In this document: positions 19,845 through 34,100 of the stretch, piece by piece
Layout of the letters: the number at the start of each line of letters is the position of its first letter
Numbering within the stretch: the stretch's first letter is position 1
Source of the DNA: Chondrus crispus
Lineage: Eukaryota; Rhodophyta; Florideophyceae; Gigartinales; Gigartinaceae
DNA length: 64,000 bases
Direction of reading: 5' to 3'
NCBI RefSeq assembly: GCF_000350225.1
Contig: NW_005179230.1
Coordinates: forward strand, 4,174-68,173
The notes under the pieces: model-generated
The model's input: only the letters and a program-made list of their open reading frames with translations
What the model was told of the DNA's origin: nothing
Databases searched by the model: none
Program-made: the position numbers and the translations under genes

Positions 19845-22800
19845 ATCGTCCCATTGACCCATTGTCGATGGTCGCGTCTTGCCGATCCATGTTCGGATCA
19901 TTGTCCTCTGAGGGTGTCGTCTCATCGTCGACACTTCCCTTCATTTCACCGAAAATAAATTGCATTCCCTTTTCCTATCAACTTCCTCCTATTTTTGCTC
20001 ATGCGCCCCCGACACTGCGGTCGCATTCTCCTTCATTTCCTTATTCCTCCTCTCTCTTTTTCATTCAAGTTTTTCCTCCTCTTTACTGGAACCTATGGCT
20101 CGGCCTTCCCTTCTCTCCGACCAGGTCAACGAGTGTCCTCCTGCAATATGGGAGCGGTAGCTCTCTTCCCTGGAGAAACCCCCCCTTTTTTAGCGAAGTC
20201 GCATCTGCAATACCTTGGGTTCCCATTTGTTCATCGCGCACAGCGAAGCGCCAAGCTATAAACGTGGAGACCCAACTGATTCGGCTCGAACCAAAGGGAG
20301 TTGGTCGAGGCGTCCAGTGTCCATGTTCCTCCTCACTTCGGACATCTCAAACGTGTGTTTAGACGGCTCCCTGCCTGTCTTGTTGAGTTTCAAGACTATC
20401 TTCGCGGCCGTTTTGAGCATTGATCAAAAATATACGTCCTTTCTCTTCCGTGCCCAGATCTGTTCGGAAATCTCCTCCCACTTTCCATCTCTTCGCGACG
20501 CTTCGTAGGGCTCCGAGGAGGTCCTCAATATTTTGGCCCTATAGCGCCGCTGTTATCCCTTGGACAGCGAGGTCCAGTAGGCCAATCAATCGCTCTTCGT
20601 TCCACCTAGACTCTCCTTGTTATGTTCGTTGCGGCCCGTCTTGTGCGCATTTGCTCGCAATGACCAGTATCCGTGGCGGATCTCTCTCTCTGTTGAAATC
20701 TACTGTCTGAACCAACCATTCCGTTTGAGCCCTTCACGGCTTGCGGGGGGGTTCATCTCCTCCCTACCATGAAGACTTTGCTTCTGTTTCTCGAATTTAT
20801 TCTAGCGGTTACTCGCTTGGCTCGGTCGTCAGGTCTCCCTCCTGACGTTCGTCCGAATGAGGGCATACTGTCTCGCACAGTTCGTGCCGTGCACTTTGAG
20901 TTACGGATGGAAGTTCCCCCTTTTGAATTCGCATGCGACCTGCCTTCCCCTTGATAAATTGAAGGATTCAACTTCGGCGATTTCTTTACCTCATTGAAAG
21001 GCGCCCTTCTCTCGTCGGAAGAATCCGCGTATCCTCTCTCATCCCCTTCTTTCTTTTCAGCCTTAAATCACATTCTACCGTAGTGATAACTTCTCCGTTC
21101 GTGGCGTCTTGTGACGCTAGGTGAAATGGGTTCTTTTGATTCCCTGAGGGCGGTCCCCTTTGACAGAGAATTCCAAAGCCTTCAGACGTCCATCTTTCGA
21201 ATCAGATCATCATTCAGTTCCCTCTGTCCTGTGGAACTGGGTTCAGAGGCAGAGTGGGAAAGTTTCGTGTCGGCGCATTTTTGCTAGCGGGTGGAACGCC
21301 TTGGTGGCGACTCCCTAGTACTAGCGGGTCGGACACTCTGGTTGAGGTCATCTACAAAATATGCTGGCGAGCGTGCGTTTCTCCGGACGTCTCTGAAAAT
21401 GTCGATCCGGTTCCCGCAGTAGGGTAAGGCACCGCTCTGCAGCTCTTCGTCCACCCGTCACGCGGCTGACGCGTTCTCGGATCGGGATGAAGCGTCTTGT
21501 GTCGTGACTGTCCTTTCTTCCCTTCTTCTTAGTTACCTTTCTCCTCGGCCTTCGCTAATTCTTGTGGACTTGCCGTTCGGCGTACGTGAATCGGAGCTCT
21601 GTTTCTGTATGACCGACCAAAATACAAACGAAACAAAAGAAGAACAGAAAAAGGAACGAACCGACTTGTAAAACTAACAATGGGTCGCTATGAATCGGGG
21701 GGGTTTTGAATCACTAGGGCGAGCGTGTGGGAGCCACGAGACGCGGTTGTCCTGAGAACTCCCTAATACGTCCTGATGGCGGCAGTCCCCCTTCTCGTCG
21801 GGCATCGTCTTCTCAGTTTGTCGGACGTAGTCAGCGCCTCTGAAACGGGTCCGGCGACGTCATGGCGTTGCGTCCCAGGCGGCGCCTTGCACAGTGGTGG
21901 AGGACGGTGTCTCCGGGCGGCCTCGGGAACTCGGGCCTTTAGCCAACAACCACTTCGCGTACGTCCAACAAGTACGGTACCCACCCATTTTTTTGATTAA
22001 AATTTCGCGGACTGATCGATGTTCACTTTTCGACTCTTGCCACTTGTCCAGCGGATTTCCGCGGATTTTCGTCTTTTTGATAAATCCACACCTTACGAGG
22101 GCGGATCGCTAATCCAAGCATCGCTTCACGTGCACGCGATACCGCGCGCGATCGTACTCAAGGGGGTATATTGATTCAGACTGAGACTACAGTGACTTTT
22201 CCATGTCTGGGCACCAAGTCACTGAGGCTCTCCGTCTCCCAGTCATTTCCCATCTCTCTCCGAAACCCCAACACTGTACAGCTCTCTTCTCTCTCTCTTC
22301 TCAGATAGTCGTACGCACAACGACAAAACATTGATTCTCAAGGACGAGTCCTTGGGCGGTGCACTCAAGCGCGCAACCCTCCTCATATATGTTGTCGTCG
22401 ATAACGCTTCGCCTTCAGAGATTCCGATTGCCCCTGTCCCCTGGCGTGAGTCCTCCATCTCCTCCTTCCTGGTTGTCCCTCGATGTTGCACAGACCTCCT
22501 CCTTTCCGACTGGAGGTCCCACCGCACACCAAAAAAACTGAATAATGCGTAGCCTCCTCATCCTTTCTCCCTCCAACGACCGGCGGTAAAACATTTCCAC
22601 CCACCTACAGTTTCCCTGATCCTCGAGTAGCCCGCGAAGCGAGCGGTCTTCCTTCGCTCTTTCAGTATGTTGTCATGAGGGCGTTTTGCTGCTAGTATCT
22701 ATCACCTTGCTGCCGACGCATTCTCCGCAACATGAGCGTCCCTCTTGATCTTTCCCCGTGTAGAATCCATGCCAGGGATCATCGTCTCTCCAAGGTCGTC

Positions 22801-23283
22801 CCCTGAGTCTCACGATTCCCTCATCAACTCTCTTTTCTTCCTCTCGATCATATTCCTCCTTCGAGGCCCTTACAGCACCTCGATCTCTCACGGCATTCTT
22901 CGTGCTGTGCCCTTCTGACCGCACTTGGTCGCTAAGTTGTAAATTAAACAAACACTATCATATTGTCACCAAAAGTGTTGACTTATCATTTCTTTTTCTA
23001 TGGGCAGTCAGCTGCGTTCCTCGTCCGTTGTCCATCAACTACCCAGAGTCTCTGCTTCAAAGGGTGTCGCCCTCATTTTGGCGCGGGTTCCTCCTCTTCG
23101 TTCAGAAAAGCGTCGGCGCCCCTGAATTTTTGTCCACCTTGCCTGGTCTTTTCGTCCTTCCTTGACGCCGTGATTGGCATCTTCGTGGCCGTCGTCCTCT
23201 CTTTGGGAGCGCCGCACGCTCACTCGGCGATCACCAACCTAGATGCGTCGCGGGAAACGAAAACGAACACAAACACAAAACAA
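19845..23283. other. Long region without recognised gene
   Basis: Pyrimidine-rich on the plus strand, with many short ORFs and stops in all frames. No reverse transcriptase, integrase, transposase or repeat family could be recognised. It may be the 3' part of the unit carrying the ORF at 17892. It ends where the family B LTR begins at 23284. Confidence 0.4.
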
Positions 23284-24171
23284 TATAGGAAGGTCAGCGG
23301 GGCAGAGAGAAGAAGGATGGTTGAAGGTTGGTGGTGGTTGATGGGAAAAGAAGTTGATGCCATTTTACTCTTGGTCGCCAACTATCGGCGCTACTTATAG
23401 TCTACGAAATTTAGTACGGGCCGTTAGGGCTGGTCAAGTGACTATCCTTCGTGCACTCTCGGTTGTTGATAATGTTTGCACTCTCTGTCGCTGATAATCA
23501 GGTGACTCTCCTTCTTGCACTCTCGGTTGTTAATAATATTTGCACTCTCTCTCGCTGATAATCAGGTGACTCTCCTTCTTGCACTCTCGGTTGTTAATAA
23601 TATTTGCACTCTCTCTCGCTGATAATCAGGTGACTCTCCTTCTTGCACTCTCGGTCGCTAATAATGTTTGCACTCTCGGTCGCTGATAATCAGGTGACTC
23701 TCCTTCTTGCACTCTCGGTGGCTGACAATGTTTACACTCTCTGCTAATGATAATTTGGGACCGTCTGAGAGTCAATAATATCTAAATGCACTGTGCTGTA
23801 GGGTAGAGACTTTTGTCTACGATTAATGCAATACCAGTTTTAGAGCAAAAACGCCGTGACATATATTTCATATGTGTCACACACGTGTCGGACAAATGTC
23901 ATACGTGTCATACACGTGTCAAATCAAGAATAATGAAACATGTTCAGTTTGTACTGTAGAGTGCCACTGTGTACAGATATTACACGCCTCAACACAGAAA
24001 TGAAGCATGCTCAGAATTACGAGGAAAGTGCGATTGAACAAATAAACGACACGTGTACACGTTGAAAACCAAAGTTGTTCTGTCTGACGTGCTGAGTGTT
24101 TTCGCTTCTACACGTGTCATATCTGTCATTGTGTGTCATGCGTGTCAGCATGTGGTCGTACAATTACAACA
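23284..24171 (-). repeat. 3' LTR of copia I (family B) with five 64-bp repeats
   Basis: In element orientation it starts TGTTGTAATTG at 24171 and ends CCTATA at 23284; 888 bp. Repeats occupy 23436-23755, exactly five units of 64 bp built on GCACTCTCGG and TGATAATCAGGTGACTC words. TATA box at 23392-23399. Confidence 0.88.
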
Positions 24172-24288
24172 CTCCCCCTCGATCACATGCTTTTACGAGA
24201 AGTACCTACTGCAAGCCCTAGAAGTTCTACGGACTTTTGGAATAGAATTCGCCCAAGTGCTTTCGTCAGGATATCTGCAATCATGCAA
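24172..24288 (-). mobile_element. Copia I: 3' terminal internal fragment
   Basis: 117 bp of polypurine tract and pol C-terminus, matching 31113-31226 in element E. It is cut at 24288 by the LTR of element J, so J inserted into I. The bases before the junction (TGCAA) are a candidate 5-bp target duplication; the other copy is not found. Confidence 0.75.
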
Positions 24289-25226
24289 TAATGGTTGGTC
24301 AGCGGAGCGAAGGAGATTCGAAGAACGGTTGATGAGGTGAAGTTGAAGGATTGGGTACCGATTTACTTTGAGTCGCCAACTTCTGGCAGTACTTATACAC
24401 TTCTGCAATCTTCTAGAACTCTACTACCAAACACTACGACATACATACTACAAATGTATTGGCTCTAACACATGTGCCCGCCTTGCTACTCCGCCAAATT
24501 GGCGATGGCGCAACAAACAGAACAGAAAACCGCCTTACGAATTACCACTGTCATGACGGAGAAATTAGTAAGGCAGTACAACAAAGCACAGCAAAGCACA
24601 AATTCCCTTACTATTCCAAATCCAGCGTGGCACAAATTCGTAAGGCACGTTTACAGCTCACACGTTTCCTTACGAATTCAAATCAATCCTGCAAGGACTG
24701 TTTACAGCGCACACGTTGCCTTATGAATCTGAATCTTTCGTGAGGTCCTGTCCACTGTCAATTACAACAGTGCACATTTTGCTTTACGAATTCAAAACTC
24801 GCGCAACGGTATCTTTGTGTCCTGCTGTACCCGTGCTGCACTCCCTGGACGCTGTAAACCTTTGGCACGTGCCAGGCACCGGCCACCAAGATTCTACACT
24901 TTGTCTGTAAGACTGCAGGCGTACTGTACGCGTCCAACAGTGTAATGAGGACATGTGTCCAGGTCATACACGTGTCAGGCGGAGAAAATGAAACCGCTCA
25001 GATTGTACTGTACAGTCCAACCGTGTACAGAATTCACACGTGTACACGTTGAAAACGAAACTTGCTCCTGAAGTACTGTTAAGTGCAACCGTGTACAGAA
25101 ATCGCACATGTACACGTTGAAAATCAAACTTGGTCAGCTCGTCACGCAGAGTGTTTTCGATTTTACATGTGTCATACCAGTCGTTGTGTGTCATGCATAT
25201 CGGCATGTGGTCGTGGAATTACAAAA
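24289..25226 (-). repeat. 3' LTR of copia J (family C)
   Basis: 938 bp, matching 8142-9080 and 41156-42093. Its right edge adjoins the polypurine tract of J at 25227-25240. TATA box at 24390-24397. Confidence 0.88.
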
Positions 25227-26132
25227 CTCCCCCTCGATCACATGCTTTTACCAGAAGTAGCTAATGCAAGCCATACAAGTTCTACAAACTTCTGGAACAG
25301 AACTCGCCCAAGTGCTTTCGTCAGGATATCTGCAGGCATGGAAATGGTCGGGCAATGCGACAATGACACAATGTTTCTCGTAATAGCATCTCGTACATAG
25401 TGGTATTTCACATCAACATGTTTATTACGACGGTTGACCGATTCATTCTGTGCATACGAAATAGTCCCTGCATTGTCACACCCCATCACAATCGTGGGAT
25501 CAGAATCAAGTCCAAGAACATCAGCAACCACTTGACGCAACCAAGTCGCCTCCTTACACGCTTCACATAGTGCAATGTACTCAGCTTCACACGTCGGAGT
25601 TGCAACCACAGTCTGTCTCCGGGAACTCCAACTGATCGCTCCACCGCAGAACTTGAAAACATATCCGCTGGTTGACTTGCGAGAGTCTGAACAACCGGCC
25701 CAGTCAGCATCACTGAAGCCGAACAACTCTGGCGATTTGGATTTATTGTCAAACACGATTCCTAAGTTTCGAGTCCTTTGCACGTATTGTATTACTCGTT
25801 TCACACCTGCCCAGTGTGATTCACATGGGTTGGCAGAATGTTGAGAAAGCTTTCCAATCGCATATGCCAAGTCTGGACGAGTGCCAACCATCAAGAACAT
25901 CAGGGATCCCACTGCCTCACGATACAGTACATTTGTTTCGGAGTCGTTTTCGGTTGAAATCGTGGTTGTGTGACCTTGTTTCATTGGAGTCAGAGAGGGG
26001 TTACACGTTGACATTCGAAAACGCTCAAGAACTTTTGATGCATACTTAGTTTGAGTGAGACTCAACATCTTGGCGGTGCGATCCCTTCGAATTTCAAGAC
26101 CAATGCAGACTTTTGCTTCACCAAGGTCTTTC

Positions 26133-26137
26133 ATCTC
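26133..26137. other. Target-site duplication ATCTC, left
   Basis: ATCTC precedes the solo LTR at 26138 and repeats at 27078-27082. The uninterrupted sequence in E (about 32020) has it once, which proves the insertion. Confidence 0.9.
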
Positions 26138-27077
26138 TGTTGTAATTCTACGACCACATGCTGATATGCATGACACACAACGACAGGTACGACACGTGTG
26201 AAATCAAAAACACTCCGCGTGATGAGCTGAGCAAGTTTGATTTTCAACGTGTACATGTGCGATTTCTGTACACGGTTGCACTTAACAGTACTTCAGGAGC
26301 AAGTTTCGTTTTCAACGTGTACACGTGTGAAATATGTACACGGTTGAACTGTAAAGTACAATCTGAGCATATTTCATTTTCTCCGCCTGACACGCGTATG
26401 ACTTGGACACATGTCCTCATTACACTTTCGGACGCGTACAGTACGCCTGTAGTCTTACAGGCAAAGTGTAGAACCTTGGTGGCGGGTGCTTGGCACGTGC
26501 CAAAGGTTTACAGCGTCCATGGAGTGCAGCACGGGTACAGCAGGACACAAAGATACCGTTGCGCGAGTTTTGAATTCGTAAAGCAAAATGTGCACTGTTG
26601 TAATTGACAGTGGACAGGACCTCACGAGAGATTCAGATTCATAAGGCAACGTGTGCGCTGTAAACAGTCCTTGCAGGATTGATTTGAATTCGTAAGGCAA
26701 CGTGTGGGCTGTAAACGTGCCTTACGAATTTGTGCCACGCTGGATTTGGAATAGTAAGGGAATTTGTGCTTTGCTGTGCTTTGTTGTACTGCCTTACTAA
26801 TTTCTCCGTCATGACAGTGGTAATTCGTAAGGCGGTTTTCTGTTCTGTTTGTTGCGCCATCGCCAGTTTGGCGGAGTAGCAAGACGGGCACATGTGTTAG
26901 AGCCAATACATTTGTAGTATGTGTGTCGTAGCCTTTGGTAGTAGAGTTCTAGAAGATTGCAGAAGTGTATAAGTAGTGCCAGAAGTTGGCGACTCAAAGT
27001 AAAATCGGTACCCAATCCTTCAACTTCACCTCATCAACCGTCCTTCGATTTCCCTTTGCCCCGCTGACCTTCCAATA
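26138..27077 (+). repeat. Solo LTR, family C
   Basis: 940 bp, starting TGTTGTAATTC and ending CCAATA, in plus orientation inside the reverse transcriptase of J, flanked by ATCTC duplications. It formed by insertion followed by LTR-LTR recombination. TATA box at 26968-26975. Small ORFs in it are chance ORFs. Confidence 0.93.
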
Positions 27078-27082
27078 ATCTC
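27078..27082. other. Target-site duplication ATCTC, right
   Basis: Right copy of the duplication that flanks the solo LTR at 26138-27077. Confidence 0.9.
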
Positions 27083-28720
27083 AAACCGTTTATTAAGCTC
27101 CCCTTTCATCCATTTGATGGCATCGATATCACTACCAGCGAGTAACAAGTCATCGGCATAAAGTGCAATCAGCATGATATTGTTACCGATGCGTTTAATG
27201 TAGAGACACGGATCACTACGCGAAGTCTCGAATCCCAATTCACCAATTAAGAAATCATCCACTTTGGCATGCCATTGACGATGTGCTTGTTTAAGACCGT
27301 AAAGTGCTTTCAAAAGTTTGCACACGTGATCACTTTTGCTTTTGTCAACGCGCCCTTCGGGTTGCTCCATGTAGATGTCTTCATCCAAGTCGCCGTTCAA
27401 AAACGCAGTTACGACATCCATCTGATGAAGTTCGAGGTCATAATGAGCAACTAAGGCTAGAAGTAGACGAATAGTGGTAAACTTTATGACAGGGGCATAT
27501 GTCTCAGTATAGTCAAGACCTTGCACTTGCTGGAATCCACGAGCAACAAGTCTGGCTTTTGCACTTTCAACTATATTGCCATTTGCATCAGGCAGTTGCT
27601 TGACATTGAAAACCCATCTAGATGTCAAGATGTTTGACGTCTCAGATCGAGGAACAAGTTTCCAAGTCCGATTCTTGGTCTGCAAGGCAAGTTCTTTGTC
27701 AATGCCGGTCTGCCAAAATGCAGCTCTAGGACCGTTGGTTGCCTGGTTGAAAGTCTTGGGACCTTCAATAGCGACATGCGCATGTGAAAGAAGAGCAGCT
27801 GCAAAGTTGCTCCTCCACCATGATCCGGGAGGTCTGCTGACTCGAGACGATCTTCGCACAGCTGGAGTCGGAGTTGGAGGAGTGACATTCGGAGTTTCGA
27901 CGGCAGTTGGTACATCATCTTCATCTTCATCATTCTCACTTACGGAATGAGCGCCATCGTTTTCAAGAACCTCCTCCGAAACTTCATCCTCTTCAGAGCC
28001 AACTTCATCCGTATTTGGGGTATCAGCTGTATTCCCATTGTCGCCATGGAGCAGTACAACGTCAACATCAGAGTTGATTGAATCACCTTCGTGTGCAGGA
28101 ATGTCATGCATACCACCTGTCGATTCATCAAACTTGACATCCCGTGACACAACAATTTTATTCAACTCTCCGTCCCAAAGTTTGTATGCCTTACTGCATT
28201 GCGAATACCCAAGAAACATTGCTTCACGCGCTCGCAAGTCCAGCTTACGGAGCTCTAATTTTGGTAATGTATACCAACACTTTGACCCAAATACTCGCAA
28301 ATGGCCAACATTTGGAGTAGAATTCATCCAAATGTGGTGCGGAGTTGTATTAACGGGCAAAGCGCGTGAAGTAACTCGATTGCATACATATACCGAAGTG
28401 GCAAGAGCCTCGGCCCAGAATCGCGTACTGACCTGTTTATGAGAAAGCATAGAGCGGACAAGATTAATCAAAGTTCGATTTAAACGTTCAGCAACACCGT
28501 TTTGTTCAGGGGTGTACGCCGTTGTGAGTTGGTGCTGCGTACCGTTTAAATCTAAATACGACTTGAATTCCGTCGACAAGTACTTTCCCCCTCGATCAGT
28601 GCGAAGTTCCTTTACTTTGCGACCAGTGTGGGTTTGGGCCAACTTTTCATACAACTTGTATTCTGCAAACGCCTCGGATTTATTTCTCATCGTGTACACA
28701 ACAACCCAGTTCGAGTGATC

Positions 28721-29416
28721 TGTTGTACTTGTACGACCACATGCTGACACGCATGACACACAATGACATATATGACACGTGTAGAAGCGAAAACACTCAG
28801 CACGTCAAACGAAATAACTTTGGTTTTCAACGTGTACGCGTGTCGCTTATGTGTTCAGTCGCACTGCCCTCGAAATTTTGAGCATGCTTCATTTCTGTGT
28901 TGAGGCGTGTAATATCTGTACATAGTGGCACTCCACAGTACAGTCTGAACATGTTTCATTATTCTTGATTTGACACGTATATGACACGTATGACATTTGT
29001 CCTACACGTGTGTGACACATATGAAATATATGTCACGGTGTTTTTGCTCTAAAACTTGCAATGCATTAATCGTAGACTAAAGTCTCTACCCTACAGCACA
29101 GTTCATTTAGATATTATTGACTCTCAGACGGTCCCAAATTATCATTAACAGAGAGTGCAAACATTATCAGCGACCGAGATTGCAAGAAAGAGAGTCACTT
29201 GATTATCTGCGACAGAGAGGGCAAACATTATCAACAGCCGAGAGTGCACGAAGGAGAGTCACTTGACCAGCCCTAATGGCCCGTACTGTATTTCGTAGAC
29301 TGTGAGTAGCGCCGATAGTTGGCGACCAAGAGTAAAATGGCATCAGCTTATTTTCCAATCAACTACCACCAACCTTCAACCATCCTTCTTCCCTCTGCCC
29401 CGCTGACATTCCTATA
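28721..29416 (+). repeat. Solo LTR, family B, two 64-bp repeats
   Basis: 696 bp, TGTTGTACTTG...CCTATA, in plus orientation within the integrase of J, flanked by TGATC at 28716-28720 and 29417-29421. Its minisatellite spans 29137-29264, exactly two units. The expected TATA box reads TGTGAGTA (29301-29308), so this promoter is probably weakened. Confidence 0.93.
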
Positions 29417-30352
29417 TGATCATCTACAAATGTAATGAAGTATCTCGAGCCACCAACTGACTGTACTTCAAGTGGACCGCAGACATCAGAATGTACCAAG
29501 TCAAGACAGTGCTGTGCTCGAGACGATGATCGCTGTTTTGGGATTACTGATCGCGTTGCTTTCCCGAACACACACGCAGGACAAATGAGAGAGTGATTGT
29601 CAGACTTCGGATTCATTGCATTGATCACATCGCTTTGACGAACGTTGATGCCACTTACCACATTATTGTGAATCATTGATGCGATTCCTTGTACATTAAC
29701 ACGGGTCATGCGTTCATGTAGCGTCTGCAGGGTAATTACGTGAACAGAAAAGGTTTCATTCATGACGTCAAGTATGTACAAATCCCCAACTTGACTCGCT
29801 GTGGCAACTACAGTTGGTCCTGCAGTAACGCAGCATTTCTCATTTTCAAATGACACTTGCAAACCCTTTGAGACCATTTGGCTAACAGACAGTAACGAGT
29901 ATCCAAAATCAGGGACATGCAAAACGTTGGACAATTTGCAAGGATGGGGACTACCGTTGACGTTCAACATGAATTCTACCTCGCCGCGACCAGCGACATT
30001 AGCTCTAGCCTTCGTGCCCATCTCGACTGATCCAGATTGCATCTGTTCATACGTAACGAACAAAGAGCGATCAAACGTAATGTGAGCGCTGCAACCGGAA
30101 TCGACAAGCCATGACGCTACGTTTACAGCCCTCTTTTCTGGAGTGGAAGTCGAAAGCAAGTAAAGTCACTCTCAGCAAAGGCAGCAGTAGAATTGTCATC
30201 TCGAGAAACGAATGCACTTGGCTTCAAGCCAGTGCTGCGACCGAAACCCATCTGGCGGCGCTGGTCGGCGTCCTTTCAAATCCTTGCCCCAGCAACGAGC
30301 TGCAGTATGTCCATGTCAATTGCAATTCGTACATTTCATATCGCGTCGAATA

Positions 30353-31112
30353 TATAGGAAGGTCAGCGGGGCAGGGGGAAGAAGGATGGTTGAAGGTTGG
30401 TGGTGGTTGATTGGAAATGAAGTTGATGCCATTTTACTCTTGGTCGCCAACTATCGGCGCTACTTATAGTCTACGAAATACAGTGCGGGCCATTAGGGCT
30501 GGTCAAGTGACTCTCCTTCGTGCACTCTCGGTCGCTGATAATGTTTGCCCTCTCTCTTGCTGATAATCAGGTGACTCTCCTTCTTGCACTCTCGGTCGCT
30601 GATGATGTTTGCGCTCTCTGTCGCTGATAATCAGATGACTCTCCTTCTTGCAATCTCGGTCGCTGATAATGTTTGCACTCTCTGTTAATGATAATTTGGG
30701 ACCGTCTGAGGGTCAATAATATCTAAATGCACTGTGCTGTAGGGTAGAGACTTTAGTCTACGATTAATGCAATGCAAGTTTTAGAGCAAAAACCCCGTGA
30801 CATATATTTCATATGTGTCACACACGTGTAGGACAAATGTCATACGTGTCATACACGTGTCAAACCAAGAATAATGAAACATGTTCAGTATGTACTGCAG
30901 AGTGCCACTGTGTACAGATATTACACGCCTCAAAACAGAAATGAAGCATGCTCAGAATTACGAGGAAAGTGCGATTGAACACATAAACGACACGTGTACA
31001 CGTGGAAAGTCAAAGTTATTTCGTTTGACGTGCTGAGTGTTTTCGCTTCTACACGTGTCATATCTGTCATTGCGTGTCATGCGTGTCAGCATGTGGTCGT
31101 ACAATTACAACG
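30353..31112 (-). repeat. 3' LTR of copia E (family B), three 64-bp repeats
   Basis: 760 bp. The minisatellite at 30505-30696 is exactly three units. TATA box at 30461-30468. Left of it, GAATA at 30348-30352 is the probable target site in J. The 5' LTR of the same element (41156-42093) belongs to family C, so the element is chimeric. Confidence 0.87.
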
Positions 31113-34100
31113 CTCCCCTCGGTCACATGCTTTTACCTGGAAGTAGCTAATGCAAGCCCTAGAAGTTCTACGGACTTTTGGAATAGAATTCGCCCAAGTG
31201 CTTTCGTCAGGATATCTGCAGGCATGCAAGTGGTCGGACAATGCGACAAAGACACAATGTTTCTCTTAATAGCATCTCGTACATAGTGGTATTTCACATC
31301 GACATGTTTGTTACGACAGTTGATCGATTCATTCTTTGCAAACGAAATCGTCCCTGCATTGTCACACCCCATCATAATCGTGGGATCAGAATCAAGTCCA
31401 AGAACATCAGCAACCACTTGACGCAACCAAGTCGCCTCCTTACACGCTTCACATAGTGCAATGTACTCAACCTCACACGTCGAAGTTGCAACCACAGTCT
31501 GTCTCCGGGAACTCCAACTGATCGCTCCACCGCAGAACTTGAAAACATATCCGCTGGTCGACTTGCGAGAGTCTGAACAACCGGCCCAGTCAGCATCACT
31601 GAAGCCGAACAACTCCGGCAATTTGGATTTACTGTCAAACACGATTCCTAAGTTTCGAGTCCTTTGCACGTATCGCATTGCTCGTTTTACACCTGCCCAG
31701 TGTGATTCACATGAGTTGGCAGAATGCTGAGAAAGCTTTCCAATCGCATATGCCAAGTCTGGACGAGTGCCAACCATCAAGTACATAAGGCAGCCCACTG
31801 CCTCTCGATACGGTGCATTTGTTTCGGAGTCTTCTTCGATAGAATTCGTGGTTGTGTGACCTTGTTCCATGGGAGTCAGACATGGATTACATGTCGCCAT
31901 TCTAAAACGCTCAAGCACATTTGATGCATACTTAGTTTGAGTGAGACTCAACGTCATGGCGGTGCGATCCCTTTGAATCTCAAGACCAATGCAGACTTTT
32001 GCTTCACCAAGGTCTTTCATCTCAAACCGTTTATTAAGCTCCCCCTTCATCCATTTGATGGCATCGATATCACTACCAGCGAGTAACAAGTCATCGACAT
32101 AAAGTGCAATCAGCATGATAGTGTTACCGATGCGTTTAATGTAGAGGCACGGATCATTACGTGAAGTCTCAAATCCCAGTTCACCGAGTAAGAAATCATC
32201 CACTTTGGCCTGCCATTGACGAGGTGCTTGTTTAAGACCGTAAAGTGCTTTCAAAAGTTTGCACACGTGATCACTTTTGCTTTTGTCAATGCACCCTTCG
32301 GGTTGCGCCATGTAGATGTCTTCATCCAAGTCGCCGTTCAAAAACGCAGTTACGACATCCATCTGATGAAGTTCGAGGTCATAATGAGCAGCCAAGGCCA
32401 GAAGTAGACGAATAGTGGTAAACTTTATGACAGGGGCATATGTCTCAGTATAGTCAAGACCTTGCACTTGCCGAAATCCACGAGCGACAAGTCTGGCTTT
32501 TGCACTTTCAACTATATTGCCATTTGCATCAGGCAGTTGCTTGACATTGAAAACCCATCTAGATGTTAAGATGTTTGACGCCTCAGATCGGGGAACAAGC
32601 TTCCAGGTCTGATTCTTGGTCTGCGAGGCAAGTTCTTTGTCAATGCCAGTTTGCCAAAATGCAGCTCTAGGACCGTTGGTTGCCTGTTTGAAAGTGTTGG
32701 GACCTTCAATAGCGACATGTGCATGTGAAAGAAGAGCAGCTGCAACGTTGCTCCTCCACCATGATGCGGGAGGTCTGCTGACTCGAGACGATCTTCGTAC
32801 AGTTGCAGTTGGAATTGGAGGGGTGACATTCGGAGTTTAAACGGGAGGTGATACATCATCTTCATCATTCTCACTTACATGAGTTTCGTCGTTTTCAAGA
32901 ACCTCCTCTGGAACCTAATCTTCTTCAGACCCAAGCCCGTCAGTATTTGGGGGATCGGCTTCATTCTCATTGTCGCCACCGAGCAATACAATGTCAACAT
33001 CAGAGTTGATTGAATCACTTTCGTGTGCAGGAATGTCATGCATCCCACATGTCGATTCATCAAACTTGACATCCCGTGACACAACAATTTTATTCAACTC
33101 TCCGTCCCAAAGTTTGTATGCTTTACTGCATTGCGAGTACCCAAGAAACATCGCTTCACGCGCTTGCAAGTCCAGCTTACGGAGCTCTAATTTTGGTAAT
33201 GTATACCAGCACCTTGACTCAAATACTCGCAAATGGCCAACATTTGGAATGGAATTCATCCAAATGTGATGGGGAGTGGTGTTAACTGGCAAAGCCGGTG
33301 TAGTAACTCGATTGCATACATATACCGAAGTGGCAAGAGCCTCGGCCCAGAATCGCTTACTGACCTGTTTATGAGAAAGCACAGAGCGGACAAGATCAAT
33401 CAAAGTTCGATTTAAACGTTCAGCAACACCGTTTTGTTCAGGGGTGTACGCCGTTGTGAGTTGGTGCTGCGTACCGTTTAAATCTAAATACGACTTGAAT
33501 TCCGTCGACAAGTACTCTCCCCCTCGATCAGTGCGAAGCATCTTTACTTTGCGACCAATGTGGGTTTGGGCCAACTTTTCATACAACTTGTATTTTGCAA
33601 ACGCCTCGGATTTATTTCTCATCGTGTACACACCAACCCAGTTCGAGTGATCATCTAAAAATGTAATGAAGTATCTCGAGCCACCAACTGACTGTACTTC
33701 AAGTGGACCGCAGACACCAGAATGTACCAAGTCAAGACAGTGCTGTGCTCGAGACGATGATCGCTGTTTTGGGATTACTGATCGCGTTGCTTTGCGAAAC
33801 ACACACGCAGGACAAATGGGAGAGTGAGTGTCAGACTTCGGATTCATTGCATTGATCACATCGCTTTGACGAACGTTGATGCCACTTACCCCATTATTGT
33901 GAATCATTGATGCGATTCCTTGTACATTAACATGGGCCATGCGTTCATGTAGCGTCTGCAGGGTAACTACGTGAGCAGAAAAGGTTTCATTCATGACGTC
34001 AAGTATGTACAAATCCCCAACTTGACTCGCTGTGGCAACTACAGTTGGTCCTGCAGTAACGCAGCATTTCTCATTTTCAAATGACACTTGCAAACCCTTC

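Larger units (their letters stand above)
25227..30352 (-). pseudogene. Copia J gag-pol, split by two solo LTRs, 5' truncated
   Basis: Three blocks of one minus-strand polyprotein. 29422-30352: end of the zinc knuckle, protease (WLVDSGCSAHITFD), integrase zinc site and core start. 27083-28715: integrase core (TDRGGKYLSTEF, TPEQNGVAE), acidic spacer, and reverse transcriptase, where the catalytic box reads YADD rather than YVDD. 25238-26132: RNase H to the C-terminus (DADW, CEAEY, CDNAGT). A family C solo LTR (26138-27077) splits RT and a family B solo LTR (28721-29416) splits integrase, each with a 5-bp duplication. The gag part beyond the zinc knuckle is missing at 30352, where the LTR of E starts. 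The region 30160-30290 shares a pair of frameshifts with E. Dead copy. Confidence 0.88.

Noticed and set aside
23436-23755. Possible CRISPR-like array
   Set aside because: The 64-bp units are contiguous without spacers, lie in a retrotransposon LTR, and the genome is eukaryotic. It is a minisatellite.
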